From contig JBBRQD010000002.1 of the NCBI GenBank assembly GCA_038227045.1, forward strand, positions 1 through 64,000: a stretch of DNA of 64,000 nt, given 5' to 3'. Positions within the stretch are counted from its first letter, which is position 1. Each line of letters begins with the position of its first letter. Shown one piece after another: positions 36,140 to 45,900 of the stretch. Below the pieces are notes generated by a model that saw only the letters and a program-made list of their open reading frames with translations, was not told where the DNA came from and did not search any database. This stretch comes from JANXLS01 sp038227045. GTDB lineage: Bacteria > Planctomycetota > SZUA-567 > H5-PLA8. The position numbers were made by a program, and so were the translations under genes.

Positions 36140-37850
36140 CGACGCCACCACCATTTCTTGCATCCATTTTTTCAGATTCCCGATGTGCATCACTGGACTG
36201 CGCGCTCTTGGGGTACTTTTTCAAAATCACGCGCAGCGCCGCCTTGTACTTATCCTTCATTTGAGCATCGCGGTAAATATGCGCGATTCGCAGATAGGCG
36301 TCCGCGCCGCTGTCTGGGAAGAAATTGTCGATCTGCCGAAGCTCTTCCAGCGCCGGATCAATCTTTCCCATGCGAATGAAAACTTCCGAGATTCTAAACA
36401 GGCTCTGAGGCGGCGAATCCGATTCGCGGTACGCCGCAATGGCCTCATTCCACTTTTCCTTCCAATGATAAAACTCCGCTTTTTTCCAGAGCACTTCCTT
36501 CGTGTATTCCGGGACGCCCCTCAATTGTTCGCACAGCGGCAATCCTTTTTCGCCGTCCTGCCGCGAATGATAATAGCGCAACAATTCCATCTGGCCCATC
36601 GGCGCGTCCTTGTAAGCCTGGGCGACCACTTTGACCATGTCGCCGTCGCGCTGCCATATATGGCGGGCGAGGTTGGTTTTCTCGGCGTCGGGCATTTCGC
36701 CAAGCCGAATCTGCCCGAACACATTTCTGGCCATCGCGGGATCTTTCGCGGTGTCGTAGAGGCTGGTCATCAATTGGTGCAGCAGTGGGTTGGGCATCTT
36801 GGCGAAATCGAGTTTCGCATAGTATTCCGCCCGCTTCGCTTTTTGCTCGGCATAGGCGTGAATCCACTTAACGACACGTGCGTAGTCGCCGTTCTTCTGA
36901 TATTTTGCAAACTGCGCGTCGATGCGCTGCGCGAAGTCCGCTGCATTCCCGTCGGCCGAGCGTTGAAAGGTTGCGGCATCGATCTGGAAATCGTCCCAAT
37001 CCGGGAACTTGCCGGACATCTGTTGCGCCCAATAGGAATAATACTGCTTGCGCTGATCGGCCTGAATATCCGTAAACACGCCATATTTTGGCACGTATTC
37101 GCGGATGCGCGTCCAATATGTTTTATCTTCGTTCGCATCCGCATGAGGATTATGCGGGTCGTTTTCGAACGTTTTGACGGCCACGTAGAATTCGCGGAGC
37201 TTGGGTTCGTCGGGCAACGTGCGGATGTAATACGGAATCACTTGATTCCACATGGCGTGGCGCGCGGCTTCGGGATGCGCGGTGCGGAAATCGATCGCGA
37301 CCTGTTTGAAGAATTCGATGGCCTTGGCGGTTTTCTCCTGCTTCATCATGTTTTCGGCGAGCATGTTGAGCGCGGTGGCCGCCAAATAATGAGTCTTGTA
37401 TTTTGGATTCTCGACCATTACGGCCCAGGCTTTCAAAGCCTTGTCGGGTTCACTGTCGTCCCACCAGCATTGCCCGATATAAAAGAGCGCCGCGCCGGCG
37501 AACATGACATTGTCGGGAAAGAAATCGACGACTTCCTGATAGGCTTTGACGGCCGCGTTGCGTTTGTTCGACAGTTGGATGCAGCGCGCTTTGCGCAACA
37601 ATGCATAAGGGAGCGCCTTCGAACGCGGGTTGTCCAGCGCGAAGGCCTCGTATTCGGCGGCGGCTTGCTTGTATTCCTTTTTCTCGCTTAAAAACGCCTT
37701 GTCGGCTTTTTGCAGCGCAAAGGCTTCGAACTGATCGAGCTCTTTGAATTCCTTATCCGTCAGCGTTACTTCAGCTTCCGCTCGCGCGTCTGAAAATTGC
37801 GCCAAACAGAGCACTATGGCACATACACAGGAACCGCATCGTTTGATCAT
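36129..37850 (-). CDS. Secreted TPR protein, first gene of operon C
   Basis: A 573-aa protein. ATG 37850 is chosen since GGTGG lies just upstream and a signal peptide (MIKRCGSCVCAIVLCLAQF) follows; an in-frame ATG at 37874 only adds residues in front of the basic n-region. Repeats such as AAAEYEAFALDNPRSKALPY, AVKAYQEVVDFFPDNVMFAG and a final AYLRIAHIYRDAQMKDKYKA show TPRs through the whole length. Its C-terminus (ESEKMDARNGGGVDAE) overlaps the start of the next TPR gene. It is transcribed divergently from the beta-propeller gene at 38392 across a 541-base region with a long palindrome. Confidence 0.75.
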   Translation of the reverse strand: MIKRCGSCVCAIVLCLAQFSDARAEAEVTLTDKEFKELDQFEAFALQKADKAFLSEKKEYKQAAAEYEAFALDNPRSKALPYALLRKARCIQLSNKRNAAVKAYQEVVDFFPDNVMFAGAALFYIGQCWWDDSEPDKALKAWAVMVENPKYKTHYLAATALNMLAENMMKQEKTAKAIEFFKQVAIDFRTAHPEAARHAMWNQVIPYYIRTLPDEPKLREFYVAVKTFENDPHNPHADANEDKTYWTRIREYVPKYGVFTDIQADQRKQYYSYWAQQMSGKFPDWDDFQIDAATFQRSADGNAADFAQRIDAQFAKYQKNGDYARVVKWIHAYAEQKAKRAEYYAKLDFAKMPNPLLHQLMTSLYDTAKDPAMARNVFGQIRLGEMPDAEKTNLARHIWQRDGDMVKVVAQAYKDAPMGQMELLRYYHSRQDGEKGLPLCEQLRGVPEYTKEVLWKKAEFYHWKEKWNEAIAAYRESDSPPQSLFRISEVFIRMGKIDPALEELRQIDNFFPDSGADAYLRIAHIYRDAQMKDKYKAALRVILKKYPKSAQSSDAHRESEKMDARNGGGVDAE

Positions 37851-37890
37851 TCCGCCACCGTCCAGGATTCGCATTTTTTACCGCGTTGGA

Positions 37891-37900
37891 GTGTATACAC
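37891..37900. promoter_or_regulatory. GTGTATACAC palindrome, candidate operator
   Basis: A perfect 10-base palindrome 41 bases upstream of the TPR gene start at 37850. It matches the GTGTACAC core at 4791-4802 with one extra central AT step. Both are in divergent promoter regions of large secreted-protein genes, so a common regulator is possible. Confidence 0.35.
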
Positions 37901-37936
37901 CAAAACCAAAATAGCGCAGTTGAGGATTTCACAATT

Positions 37937-38099
37937 ATTGACCCGCGCATTTCTAAAGCATCGTTCTCGCTTGCGGCGGGCGGCGTTGAACTTCGTTGGC
38001 CTCGCACGGCGTATCCTCTTGATACGCCTTTGCTCGACCGCCTCGTTCAACTTGCCCGCCGCGGCGCGATAACGACGCTTTAGAAATGCGCGGGTCAAT
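37937..38099. repeat. 163-bp palindromic element, copy 2 (complete)
   Basis: The ends are perfect 23-nt inverted repeats (37937-37959 and 38077-38099) starting ATTGACCCGCGCATTTC. The inside continues as an imperfect palindrome to a tip of GTATC-CTCTT-GATAC. Copy 1 is at 1-140 with about 92% identity over the part seen. It carries no gene of its own and no target duplication was recognised. It is likely a MITE-like or BIME-like repeat. As RNA it would make one long hairpin. Confidence 0.85.
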
Positions 38100-38391
38100 A
38101 GTTGAAACATCGCAAGTCAAAATGGCTTTTCGACGCAATAGATTCGCCAAATTGCCAATTCCAATACCCTCTTCAAAAATCTGCTTTGCCACATGCTGCA
38201 ATCATCTCCCCACCGGGGCGCCTTCTATACACGAAAAATTCAGTGATCGTGTACGCGTCAAAAAAGTCTCCTTATTAAATGCCGTTCGGGCCGATGCGTC
38301 ACACGAAATCTTGCTCATACCGGTGTAATTCAGTGGTGACGGCAGCCATCCCGCGCGGTTTGCATTGGGTAACTCAATTTTCGGAGAGTCG

Positions 38392-41300
38392 ATGTCAACG
38401 CATTCGATGCAAATGATTTGTGTGCTGCTCGTGTTGTGGCTGTTCGCCGCCGGGGCCGGTGAGGCGCCCTCGACAGCCGGTCCGAAAACAGCCGACGCTC
38501 CGCCCGAACCGCCGCCGTTGCAGTTTGCGTATGACATGCCCATGAACGGCTTCGTCGCCATCGACATCCATGACAAAGCCACCGGAAATCTGGTGCGCCG
38601 CTTGATCGCCGAAACAGCTCGCGAAAAGAGCAAAGTTTCCGAAGGCTGGGATCTGCGCGATAACGCCGGCCAGCCCGTGCCCCCGGGCGACTACACCTAT
38701 TCAGGCATCGCCCGTCCGCCATTCAAACTGACCTACGAATTGTCAGTCTACAATTCCGGCATCCCGGCCTGGTTTGCGCCGCCACCCGCGAAGGGCGGTG
38801 GAAGCTGGCTGGCCGACCATACCATGTCCAGCGACGTAGTGACCACCAAGGATCGCGTCTGGATTTCAGCGCCGTGCGCCGAAAGCGGCAATTCCATGAT
38901 CGCCACCGACCTCGACGGCATTAAACAATGGGGCACGGGAATGGGCCACTTTGGTTTCGACGGTCCACATAAGATCGCGGCTGACGAACGCTGCGGGTAC
39001 GCCGTCACGGTCAACATGCTCTTTCGCGTCGATCCCGAGCGTGACTTCAAAGCGCGCAATATTTTCACGTTTCCAAACCAGGCCGGCGTCCCCTGGCGAA
39101 TTCAAGGCGATCCGGCCACCAGCGGCGGCGGCCTGGCTGTGCGCGACGGCAAACTGTATTTCGCGCTTTCGGCGTCATCCTCCTGGCTGAAATCGTCGTT
39201 CATCTCCGATAACATCGACACCGCCCGCTGCAGGCCATTCGTTTATCTCTACAAGGGCCACGGCCATCGCAAGGACCGCACCGACAAGAATTATGACTTC
39301 TACGCCTACGACGAATTGATGCTGCTCTACTCCACCTTCTGCTGCGAAAAAACGCCCGCCGAAACGCCGGGATTGGTCAACACGGCGATTGACAGCCATG
39401 TCGAAGCGAGCTTCGGCGACGCGCCCAAAGCGGGGCCGCTAAAAGGCTCCGTCGTGCTCACCTTCCGCCAGCCCGTGGAGGTTGGTTCCATTCTGGTTCC
39501 CGATGGCACCATCCAGGTCATGGCAATGAAACCAGGCCACACGATGCCCGACACAAAAGGCGACGTCAAGGCCGACACCGGAGACAACAGCAAGCTCGGC
39601 AAAGACACGCACAAAGACGACGACAGCAACATCGTCGATGACTTCAAGGAGTCAGAGGGACTCAGCGACGATTGGGTGCTCTTGAAAAGCCAGGGCGTTC
39701 CGGGCCGTCCCGCAATCGTTAGCGCGCCGGAAGGCGGGCTTAAGACGACGGCGCTCCGCTTTAAAGTCAATCGGCTGAAATACAGCCTGGTGACCACGCA
39801 TCGCTTCGACGATGTCGCCCCAAAGGCCAAGCGCATTTTCACGGAAGGCAAAGTGACACCCGCGGGCGGCTGGCGAGCCGTGCGCACGGACACTGCCATA
39901 AACGATTTCCGCCCCGCAACAATGGCGCTGGCATGGCCGGACAAGCAGCAACTCCGCGGCATCACGCTCGAACGTCCGCCAGGCGGCAACGAACAGGAAG
40001 GCTCGCGCTTCGCGGTCGATTGCTGGACCGGCGAAGGCTCGCCCAATTCGCCCGCCGCATTGAATCAAGACGCATCGTGGCGGCAGATAAATCTGACGGA
40101 TTGCCGCCACGCCCCGATGATTTTCCAAATCGATTTCGATGGCGTTGTTGAAACCGCCGGCTTGCGCATTCGATTTGTAAACGTCTTTAAAGAGTGGGGG
40201 AAATTCGACGCCGGCTTCGATTCCATCGTGGCTTACCACCCCATCGGCGGCGAAGCCAAAGACTTGCCCCTCGATCTCACACAGCGCATCACTGTCTTCA
40301 AACTTCCGCCCATCGACGACGACAAAGCGCCCGCGACACTGGAGCGCCACATTCCTTTCCCGAAACCGGGAAACCTGTGCTTCGACCCGGCGGGAGCGCT
40401 CCTTTGCATTAGCGACGGCCAAGTGGTGACAGTCCCATTAAAGGAAGGCGAATCGAGCCGCGTCGTGATCGCGCGCGACAAATTGCAGCAACCGCTCGCA
40501 CTGGCCTTCACGCCGGACGGATTGCTCGCGATAACCGACAACGCGCCGAAGCAGATCAAAGTCTTCAAACCGGACACCGGCGAACTGGTGCGGACCATCG
40601 GCGAAGCGGGCGGACTGAAATCCGGAAAGTGGAATCCAAACAGAATGAATTGCCCCAGCGGCTTGGCTGTCGATCGGATGAACAGAATGTGGGTCACCGA
40701 CTGGTGCTACGTGCCCAAGCGCGTCGTCCGCTTTGGGACCGATGGCAAGCCCGAGAAGGAATTCTTTGGCCCGACGCAATACGGCGGCGGCGGCACTATG
40801 GACTCACGCGACCGGCGTTTCATCTATTACATGGGGATGAAGTTCATTATCGATTGGGACAAGCTCACGTGGACATTGGACAGTTTGTTGGGCGAGAAAG
40901 TGGACCGCACCGCTTACGTCGGCGACCGCCGTTACCTCGTCGGTCCCGTGCCGGGATGCAGCGGACTCGTTACGATCGCCGAAGAAAAAGACGGCCTCGC
41001 GAAGCTGCTGGTTCAGGCCGGTAATTTGGCCGAATGGCCGGCGTTGAAAACAGTCCCGGAGCTGCGCGAGAAATTCGGCGGATTGGATCTCAAGACGCAG
41101 TTTTTTGTCTGGTCCGATCTGAACGGCGACCGCGTGCCGCAGGTTGACGAAGTGCAAATCATGACGGCTACGGCGGCTGCGCAGCACTACACTGTCGGCG
41201 AAGATTTGTCGCTGATCCAAAGAACCGGTGAATTCTTCCTCCGGCCGGTAAAATTCCTGCCCGATGGCGTTCCCGTATACGATCTGAAAAAAGCAACGCA

Positions 41301-42747
41301 CTACAACGCCAACATATTACCCGGGCACAACGACAACCCGTGGGGCGACGATAAGGGCCGCATTTTCATGACAGGCGCAAAACTGATCGACGCCGACGGC
41401 CAGAAAACGCTCTGGAATTACCCCAACAAATTCAACGTTCACGAAGGCTTTTACCAGACCGGTTTCGGCTACAACCGCCCGCCGGGCGTGCTCAACCAGG
41501 AGCATTCACCGATCGGGCACATCAAAGTCGGCAAGGAAGAATACTTCATCACCAACAGCGACGAGTCCGATTGGTTCTGCTATTCCGCCGACGGATTGCT
41601 GGTCGGCTGTATCATGGGCGGCGCGGCCGGGTACGGCAAAAAAGCTTGGTCGATGCCGGAATGGGAACACGGCCTGGACCTCAGCGACCTGCGCCCCGGA
41701 CAGGAGCACTATCAGGGCTGCGTCGTGCGTACCGACGACGGACACGTCTACGCCATCGCCGGACACAATCACATCAGCGTGGTGCGAGTGGACGGATTGG
41801 AAGAGGCTCAACGTCTCTCAGGCGAAATCAAAGTCAACGAAAACGACCTCGAAAAAGCGCGCGTCTGGGCGTTGCAGGAAGGCACCCGGCAGCAGACCGC
41901 GAACGCACCGAAAGTGGCGCGCCTGTTGTTCAGCGGCGGCGCGCCGGAGATCGACGCGTTCCTCGGCGATTGGCCCGAAGAACTGTTCGTCACTGTCGCG
42001 CAAACAATCAAACCCAGCATGCGCGAAACGAAGATACTTTTGGACTGCAACGCAGCGCTCGCCTTCGACAGCAAGAATCTGTACGTCGCGATGAAAGTGC
42101 GCGACGAATCGCCGCTGCGCAACAATGCCGAAGATCCGCTGACGCTCTTCAAGAACGGCGACGCGGCCGAAATCACGCTGCGCTGCGATCCCGGCGCGAC
42201 ATCGAAGGAAGTCGTCGCCGGCGATCTGCGCCTGCTCTTCGCGAAAGTGAAAGGAAAATCCATCGCGGTGCTCTACAAGCCGGTCGATCCGTCCGCACCG
42301 CCGGAAGCGCACCGCGAATTTTCATCGCCGGTGGGCCGCTTCCGAATGGATCGCGTGGAAGTCGTAAAATCAGCCAAGATCGCGTTCGACATCAAGAAAT
42401 ACAAAGATGGCACGTATTGGCTGATGGAAGCATCAGTGCCCTGGGACGCTCTGGGCGTCAAGCCGCCCGCCATCGGCGCGAAATTGCGCGGCGACTTGGG
42501 CTATCTGCAAAGCGACGAAAATGGCACGCAGACCGTCGGCCGGGTCTACTGGTCGGGAAAAGCGCAGACAGTCATCTCCGATCTCCCCTCTGAAGCCCGC
42601 TTGAATCCGTCCCTGTGGGGCCGCTTCGACGTCATCAATTCGGACGCAAAATTAAAGATGATCGTCTCGAAGAAAAACATGGATTTGGAAGAGATGATGA
42701 AATCAGGCGCGGGAGCGAAAGAACTCGACGACCTGCTGAAGAACTAA
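38392..42747 (+). CDS. Giant secreted FlgD-Ig / beta-propeller / CBM9-like protein
   Basis: A 1,451-aa protein starting at ATG 38392 (GGAGAG at 38383-38388), with a signal peptide (MQMICVLLVLWLFAAGAG). Residues about 40-115 match a FlgD-Ig-like domain (GFVAIDIHDKATGNLVRRL, WDLRDNAGQPVPPGDYTY). A long NHL/propeller-type region follows (LADHTMSSDV, GNSMIATDLDGIKQWG; and 'DRMNRMWVTDWCYVPKRV'), with an insertion of a discoidin-like beta domain near 480-600. The last quarter (about 1183-1420) resembles the CBM9/DOMON-like carbohydrate-binding fold (IDAFLGDWPEELF, LTLFKNGDAAEITLRCDPG). It is a paralog of 42938-48289, which it faces tail to tail. Binding of sugars or polymer at the cell surface is the likely theme. 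Confidence 0.7.
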   Translation: MSTHSMQMICVLLVLWLFAAGAGEAPSTAGPKTADAPPEPPPLQFAYDMPMNGFVAIDIHDKATGNLVRRLIAETAREKSKVSEGWDLRDNAGQPVPPGDYTYSGIARPPFKLTYELSVYNSGIPAWFAPPPAKGGGSWLADHTMSSDVVTTKDRVWISAPCAESGNSMIATDLDGIKQWGTGMGHFGFDGPHKIAADERCGYAVTVNMLFRVDPERDFKARNIFTFPNQAGVPWRIQGDPATSGGGLAVRDGKLYFALSASSSWLKSSFISDNIDTARCRPFVYLYKGHGHRKDRTDKNYDFYAYDELMLLYSTFCCEKTPAETPGLVNTAIDSHVEASFGDAPKAGPLKGSVVLTFRQPVEVGSILVPDGTIQVMAMKPGHTMPDTKGDVKADTGDNSKLGKDTHKDDDSNIVDDFKESEGLSDDWVLLKSQGVPGRPAIVSAPEGGLKTTALRFKVNRLKYSLVTTHRFDDVAPKAKRIFTEGKVTPAGGWRAVRTDTAINDFRPATMALAWPDKQQLRGITLERPPGGNEQEGSRFAVDCWTGEGSPNSPAALNQDASWRQINLTDCRHAPMIFQIDFDGVVETAGLRIRFVNVFKEWGKFDAGFDSIVAYHPIGGEAKDLPLDLTQRITVFKLPPIDDDKAPATLERHIPFPKPGNLCFDPAGALLCISDGQVVTVPLKEGESSRVVIARDKLQQPLALAFTPDGLLAITDNAPKQIKVFKPDTGELVRTIGEAGGLKSGKWNPNRMNCPSGLAVDRMNRMWVTDWCYVPKRVVRFGTDGKPEKEFFGPTQYGGGGTMDSRDRRFIYYMGMKFIIDWDKLTWTLDSLLGEKVDRTAYVGDRRYLVGPVPGCSGLVTIAEEKDGLAKLLVQAGNLAEWPALKTVPELREKFGGLDLKTQFFVWSDLNGDRVPQVDEVQIMTATAAAQHYTVGEDLSLIQRTGEFFLRPVKFLPDGVPVYDLKKATHYNANILPGHNDNPWGDDKGRIFMTGAKLIDADGQKTLWNYPNKFNVHEGFYQTGFGYNRPPGVLNQEHSPIGHIKVGKEEYFITNSDESDWFCYSADGLLVGCIMGGAAGYGKKAWSMPEWEHGLDLSDLRPGQEHYQGCVVRTDDGHVYAIAGHNHISVVRVDGLEEAQRLSGEIKVNENDLEKARVWALQEGTRQQTANAPKVARLLFSGGAPEIDAFLGDWPEELFVTVAQTIKPSMRETKILLDCNAALAFDSKNLYVAMKVRDESPLRNNAEDPLTLFKNGDAAEITLRCDPGATSKEVVAGDLRLLFAKVKGKSIAVLYKPVDPSAPPEAHREFSSPVGRFRMDRVEVVKSAKIAFDIKKYKDGTYWLMEASVPWDALGVKPPAIGAKLRGDLGYLQSDENGTQTVGRVYWSGKAQTVISDLPSEARLNPSLWGRFDVINSDAKLKMIVSKKNMDLEEMMKSGAGAKELDDLLKN

Positions 42748-42814
42748 AAAATAAGAGTTCGGTGACCCCGTCCTTGGGCCGCCACCCACCCAATTCTGGG
42801 TGAATAAGCAGGAA

Positions 42815-42875
42815 ATTGTGGTGCGGGCTTCCAGCCTGCATAGGGCGTTTGCAGGCTGGAAGCCTGCACCACAAT
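42815..42875. repeat. Palindromic dispersed repeat, second copy
   Basis: The arms are 42815-42840 and 42850-42875, 26 bases each with one mismatch, around a 9-base loop. The sequence core (GGCTTCCAGCCTGC) is that of 9345-9408. It sits between two convergent genes, where it could act as a bidirectional barrier to transcription. A smaller perfect 6-bp stem at 42787-42802 (CACCCA-ATTC-TGGGTG) precedes it without a run of T. Confidence 0.85.
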
Positions 42876-42937
42876 CCTTAAGCGCGCAGCATTGGACCAC
42901 CCACCACTGACTGAATTCAGCGGCATTCCGCGACGGT

Positions 42938-45900
42938 CTACTTCCGCTCTAAAATCTCCAGAATATCCCCGCCCTTTTTTTCGTCGCGATCGAAGGCCGG
43001 CAGGTTCTTGGCTCCGGTCGCTCCGCCTGGAAATTCCACATAGCCCCATAGATGCGGTTCCAACCGCGATTCCAGCGATTCGTCGGACGTGCCGTTCGCC
43101 GTCTTGTTCGTCCAATACGCCCGCGTGTCGACTTTGTTTCCATCCTGCGACGACAGCACGCCCCAATCCATTTTCAAGCGCAACCCCGGCACAATCTTCA
43201 GGCCTAGATCCTTGATCGGAATCGCCGCTTCAACGGATAGCGTGCCGTAGTTGTTGGAATCGCTGGCCAGTTGCGCTTTATCGAGAAGCACGACGCGGTC
43301 AAAGTGCGTCTTGCCGGCCACGGCCGTAAACGTCTCCCACCCTTCGTCCGGACGAGCGCCGGGACTGACCGGCTGATACAGCACCACGCGCGGTTTGCCC
43401 TGCGCGAAGGTCATCAGCACGCGCACGTCGCCCGCGGCCGGCTGCTGGCGCGCGGGATCGGCTTTCGGATCGGTTCCGATTTGCAGGTCGAGGCACGCGC
43501 CCGTCTTGAACGTGCGCTGAAATTCGGTGCCGCTGTTTTTCAATGCGCTCAGCCCCGAACCTGAAAAACACAGATACAAAAACTGAGCGTCGTATGTCAT
43601 CGTAAACGAGATGTCGTCCATCTTCGCACTGGGCTCCGGCCATTCGTCGTTCTCGTGCACACCGTCGATCTTCGGCGTTTTTGGTGCGCGGCGGCATTCA
43701 ATCAGCGGCACGGTGCTGACAATCTCACGCCGCGTGTTCTCGCTTTCACGGAGATGAACGCGCTGAATGTCTTCCGGCGTCACGCGAACTTCGCCGCGCG
43801 TGCGCTTGAATTTTTCCAAGCCCTTCACTTCCATGATGCTCATGTAATTGCCGCCCGCGATGATGTACGCGCGCCCGTCTTTTTCGCTCTGCGTAAAGAA
43901 GCCGTGAAACATTTCCTGCCCGCCGGAGAGCGGGTCCATGCGCGTGCCGAACGCGCTTGTCGCCGGCCCGAAGAATTTGGTTCGCCGGTCGAGCGCATGG
44001 TACAGGATGTGGCCTGCCAGGAAACCGTCGGCGGTCCAGATATTCCATTGTCCATTGTTGGCGTGAATGACAAGGTATTCGTTCAGATCCCCGGCGCGCG
44101 CCGTCTCATGCCCGATCACCGCGAATTGATTGGTCACGTATCCCGGACGCCACGGCGGAAGCCACAGGCCGGACACGCTCGGATGTTCCACGGGATAACC
44201 CCAAAGGTGCTGGCCCTGCGGCGAATAGACCGCATTCTCCAGCGACCGCGACGTCGGAGATTGCCCATTGATTGCAAAAATATTTCCGCCCTTCAATCGG
44301 AAAAGTCCCGATGCCGGTGCGGTCAGCGCGTGCTTCTCGTAAACCGGCGTGCCGTCAGCGAGGAATTCCTTCACCTCATAAATCGACTTCCCGGACACGC
44401 ACCCCAATTCCTCATCGAAACGCCCGATTACGACATTGGCGTCCGCGGCCTTCGGTTCAAGCTGCACTTCCGAGCCTTGCACTTTGCCGTCGCCGTTGCG
44501 GTCGGTCCAGATGAATTGAAATTGCCGTGGCGTCTTGCCCTTCATCATCGCAACAATCTCGGGTTGATAAAGCGGCTCGAAATGCGCCGCATCGCCGAAC
44601 GCCGCCGCCAGACGCGCCGTCCCCTTCGCATCGTCATAAAGATAAACCGCGCCAAACGGCTGCTCGGCGCGGACCGACAGCGGCGTCGTGACGAGGTACA
44701 TGCGCTCTTTCACGCGAACCGACGTCAGATCCTCGCCATATATTTTATCCGCGAGAATTCCACGCACGCGGGCCGCGCGCTTTTCCCAATCGATTTCAAA
44801 TTCCACGCGCCCCAAATAGCCGCGCGACAGATCGTAGCGGTTGAGAGTCCCGCCGCCGCCATAGTGCGCATTGCCGAGAAGTTCTTGAACAAACGTGCCG
44901 TCGGTTTTGAATTGAACGGTTCGGCGCGGCTGATCGTCGGTATCCTGAACCCACAGGTTTCCCGCCGCATCGGCGCACAGCGCATTCACATTCGAAAGCC
45001 GTTGAGGATCCCAAGGACCCGGCTGCAATCCACCCGCATGGCCGATCTCGCGCACGGGTTTGCCGTCTTTGTCGAAGACGCGGATAATCGAACCGCCCTC
45101 GTGTCCGCAGAACACATAATAATTTCCAGCGGCGTCAACCGCGAGACGTTCGGGCGATTTCAATCCTTGAACGATCGGGGTGGTCTGAGCGGTCTTCAAA
45201 TCAATGCGCTGAATTCCAAAGTCGCGAAGCGTGCAGACTTCGCCCGCCGGATTGACCGCGAGACTGTAGCCCGGATCGAGATTGACTGTCTCCTGCAATT
45301 TGCCGGTTTGCGTGTCGACAATATCGAGTCCCTGATACGCGCGCGTATCCAGCGGCGCTTCGCCGCCCAAATTCCCCAATGGCGCGACACCGAAAATGCG
45401 GCAGCGGCGCGGGTCCAGCGTCCGTCCACCCATATCTCTGCGCAGGCCGTGCGGATAATGCTCGTCACCAATCCACTGCTCAACCACGCGCAGCCGCACC
45501 GAGCGCGTCTTTATTTCTTTATCGAAATTGACGTAGCCGTCCATGTAGCGCGCGTTGTCGTTGCGATTGAAATCGGGTTCGTACCAAAGGCGGCGCGCCT
45601 GTTCGTAAGTCGCCACGTGTTTCCAGCCGTCAGGGCCATCGAGTGGAATTGCGCCGTCGGCACCGGCCCATATATCGATTTCAGTTTTCGCGCCGTCAAT
45701 CTCTTTGATCGCCACGCCGCAGACGTTTTTCGCTGCGTCCCATTCCATGACATAGATGCCAGGATTCTGCGGCGTAATTGACTCTGTGCGCTTGGCGTCC
45801 CAGACGCCATCGGGCGCAACCGTTCCGGAATTGACACGCACTTTCGCTTCGGGAAAGAGATTCGTCAACCGGCGGCGCAGAATCTTCAAACCCTCCAGCC

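Larger units (their letters stand above)
37851..38391. other. 541-base divergent intergenic region
   Basis: It holds the GTGTATACAC palindrome (37891-37900) and the 163-bp palindromic element (37937-38099). Between 38100 and 38391 no gene was found; the stretch has half-sites such as ATACACG near 38228 and GTGTACGCG near 38250 that resemble the palindrome. GGAGAG (38383-38388) precedes the + gene start. No clear -35/-10 pair could be chosen. Confidence 0.6.

Noticed and set aside
36108..37691. Long + strand open frame (527 codons) opposite the first TPR gene
   Set aside because: Shadow frame of a TPR-coding minus strand; no ribosome-binding site or domain.
43655..45781. Long + strand open frame (708 codons) opposite the propeller gene at 42938-48289
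   Set aside because: No recognisable domain; minus-strand frame is supported by paralogy.
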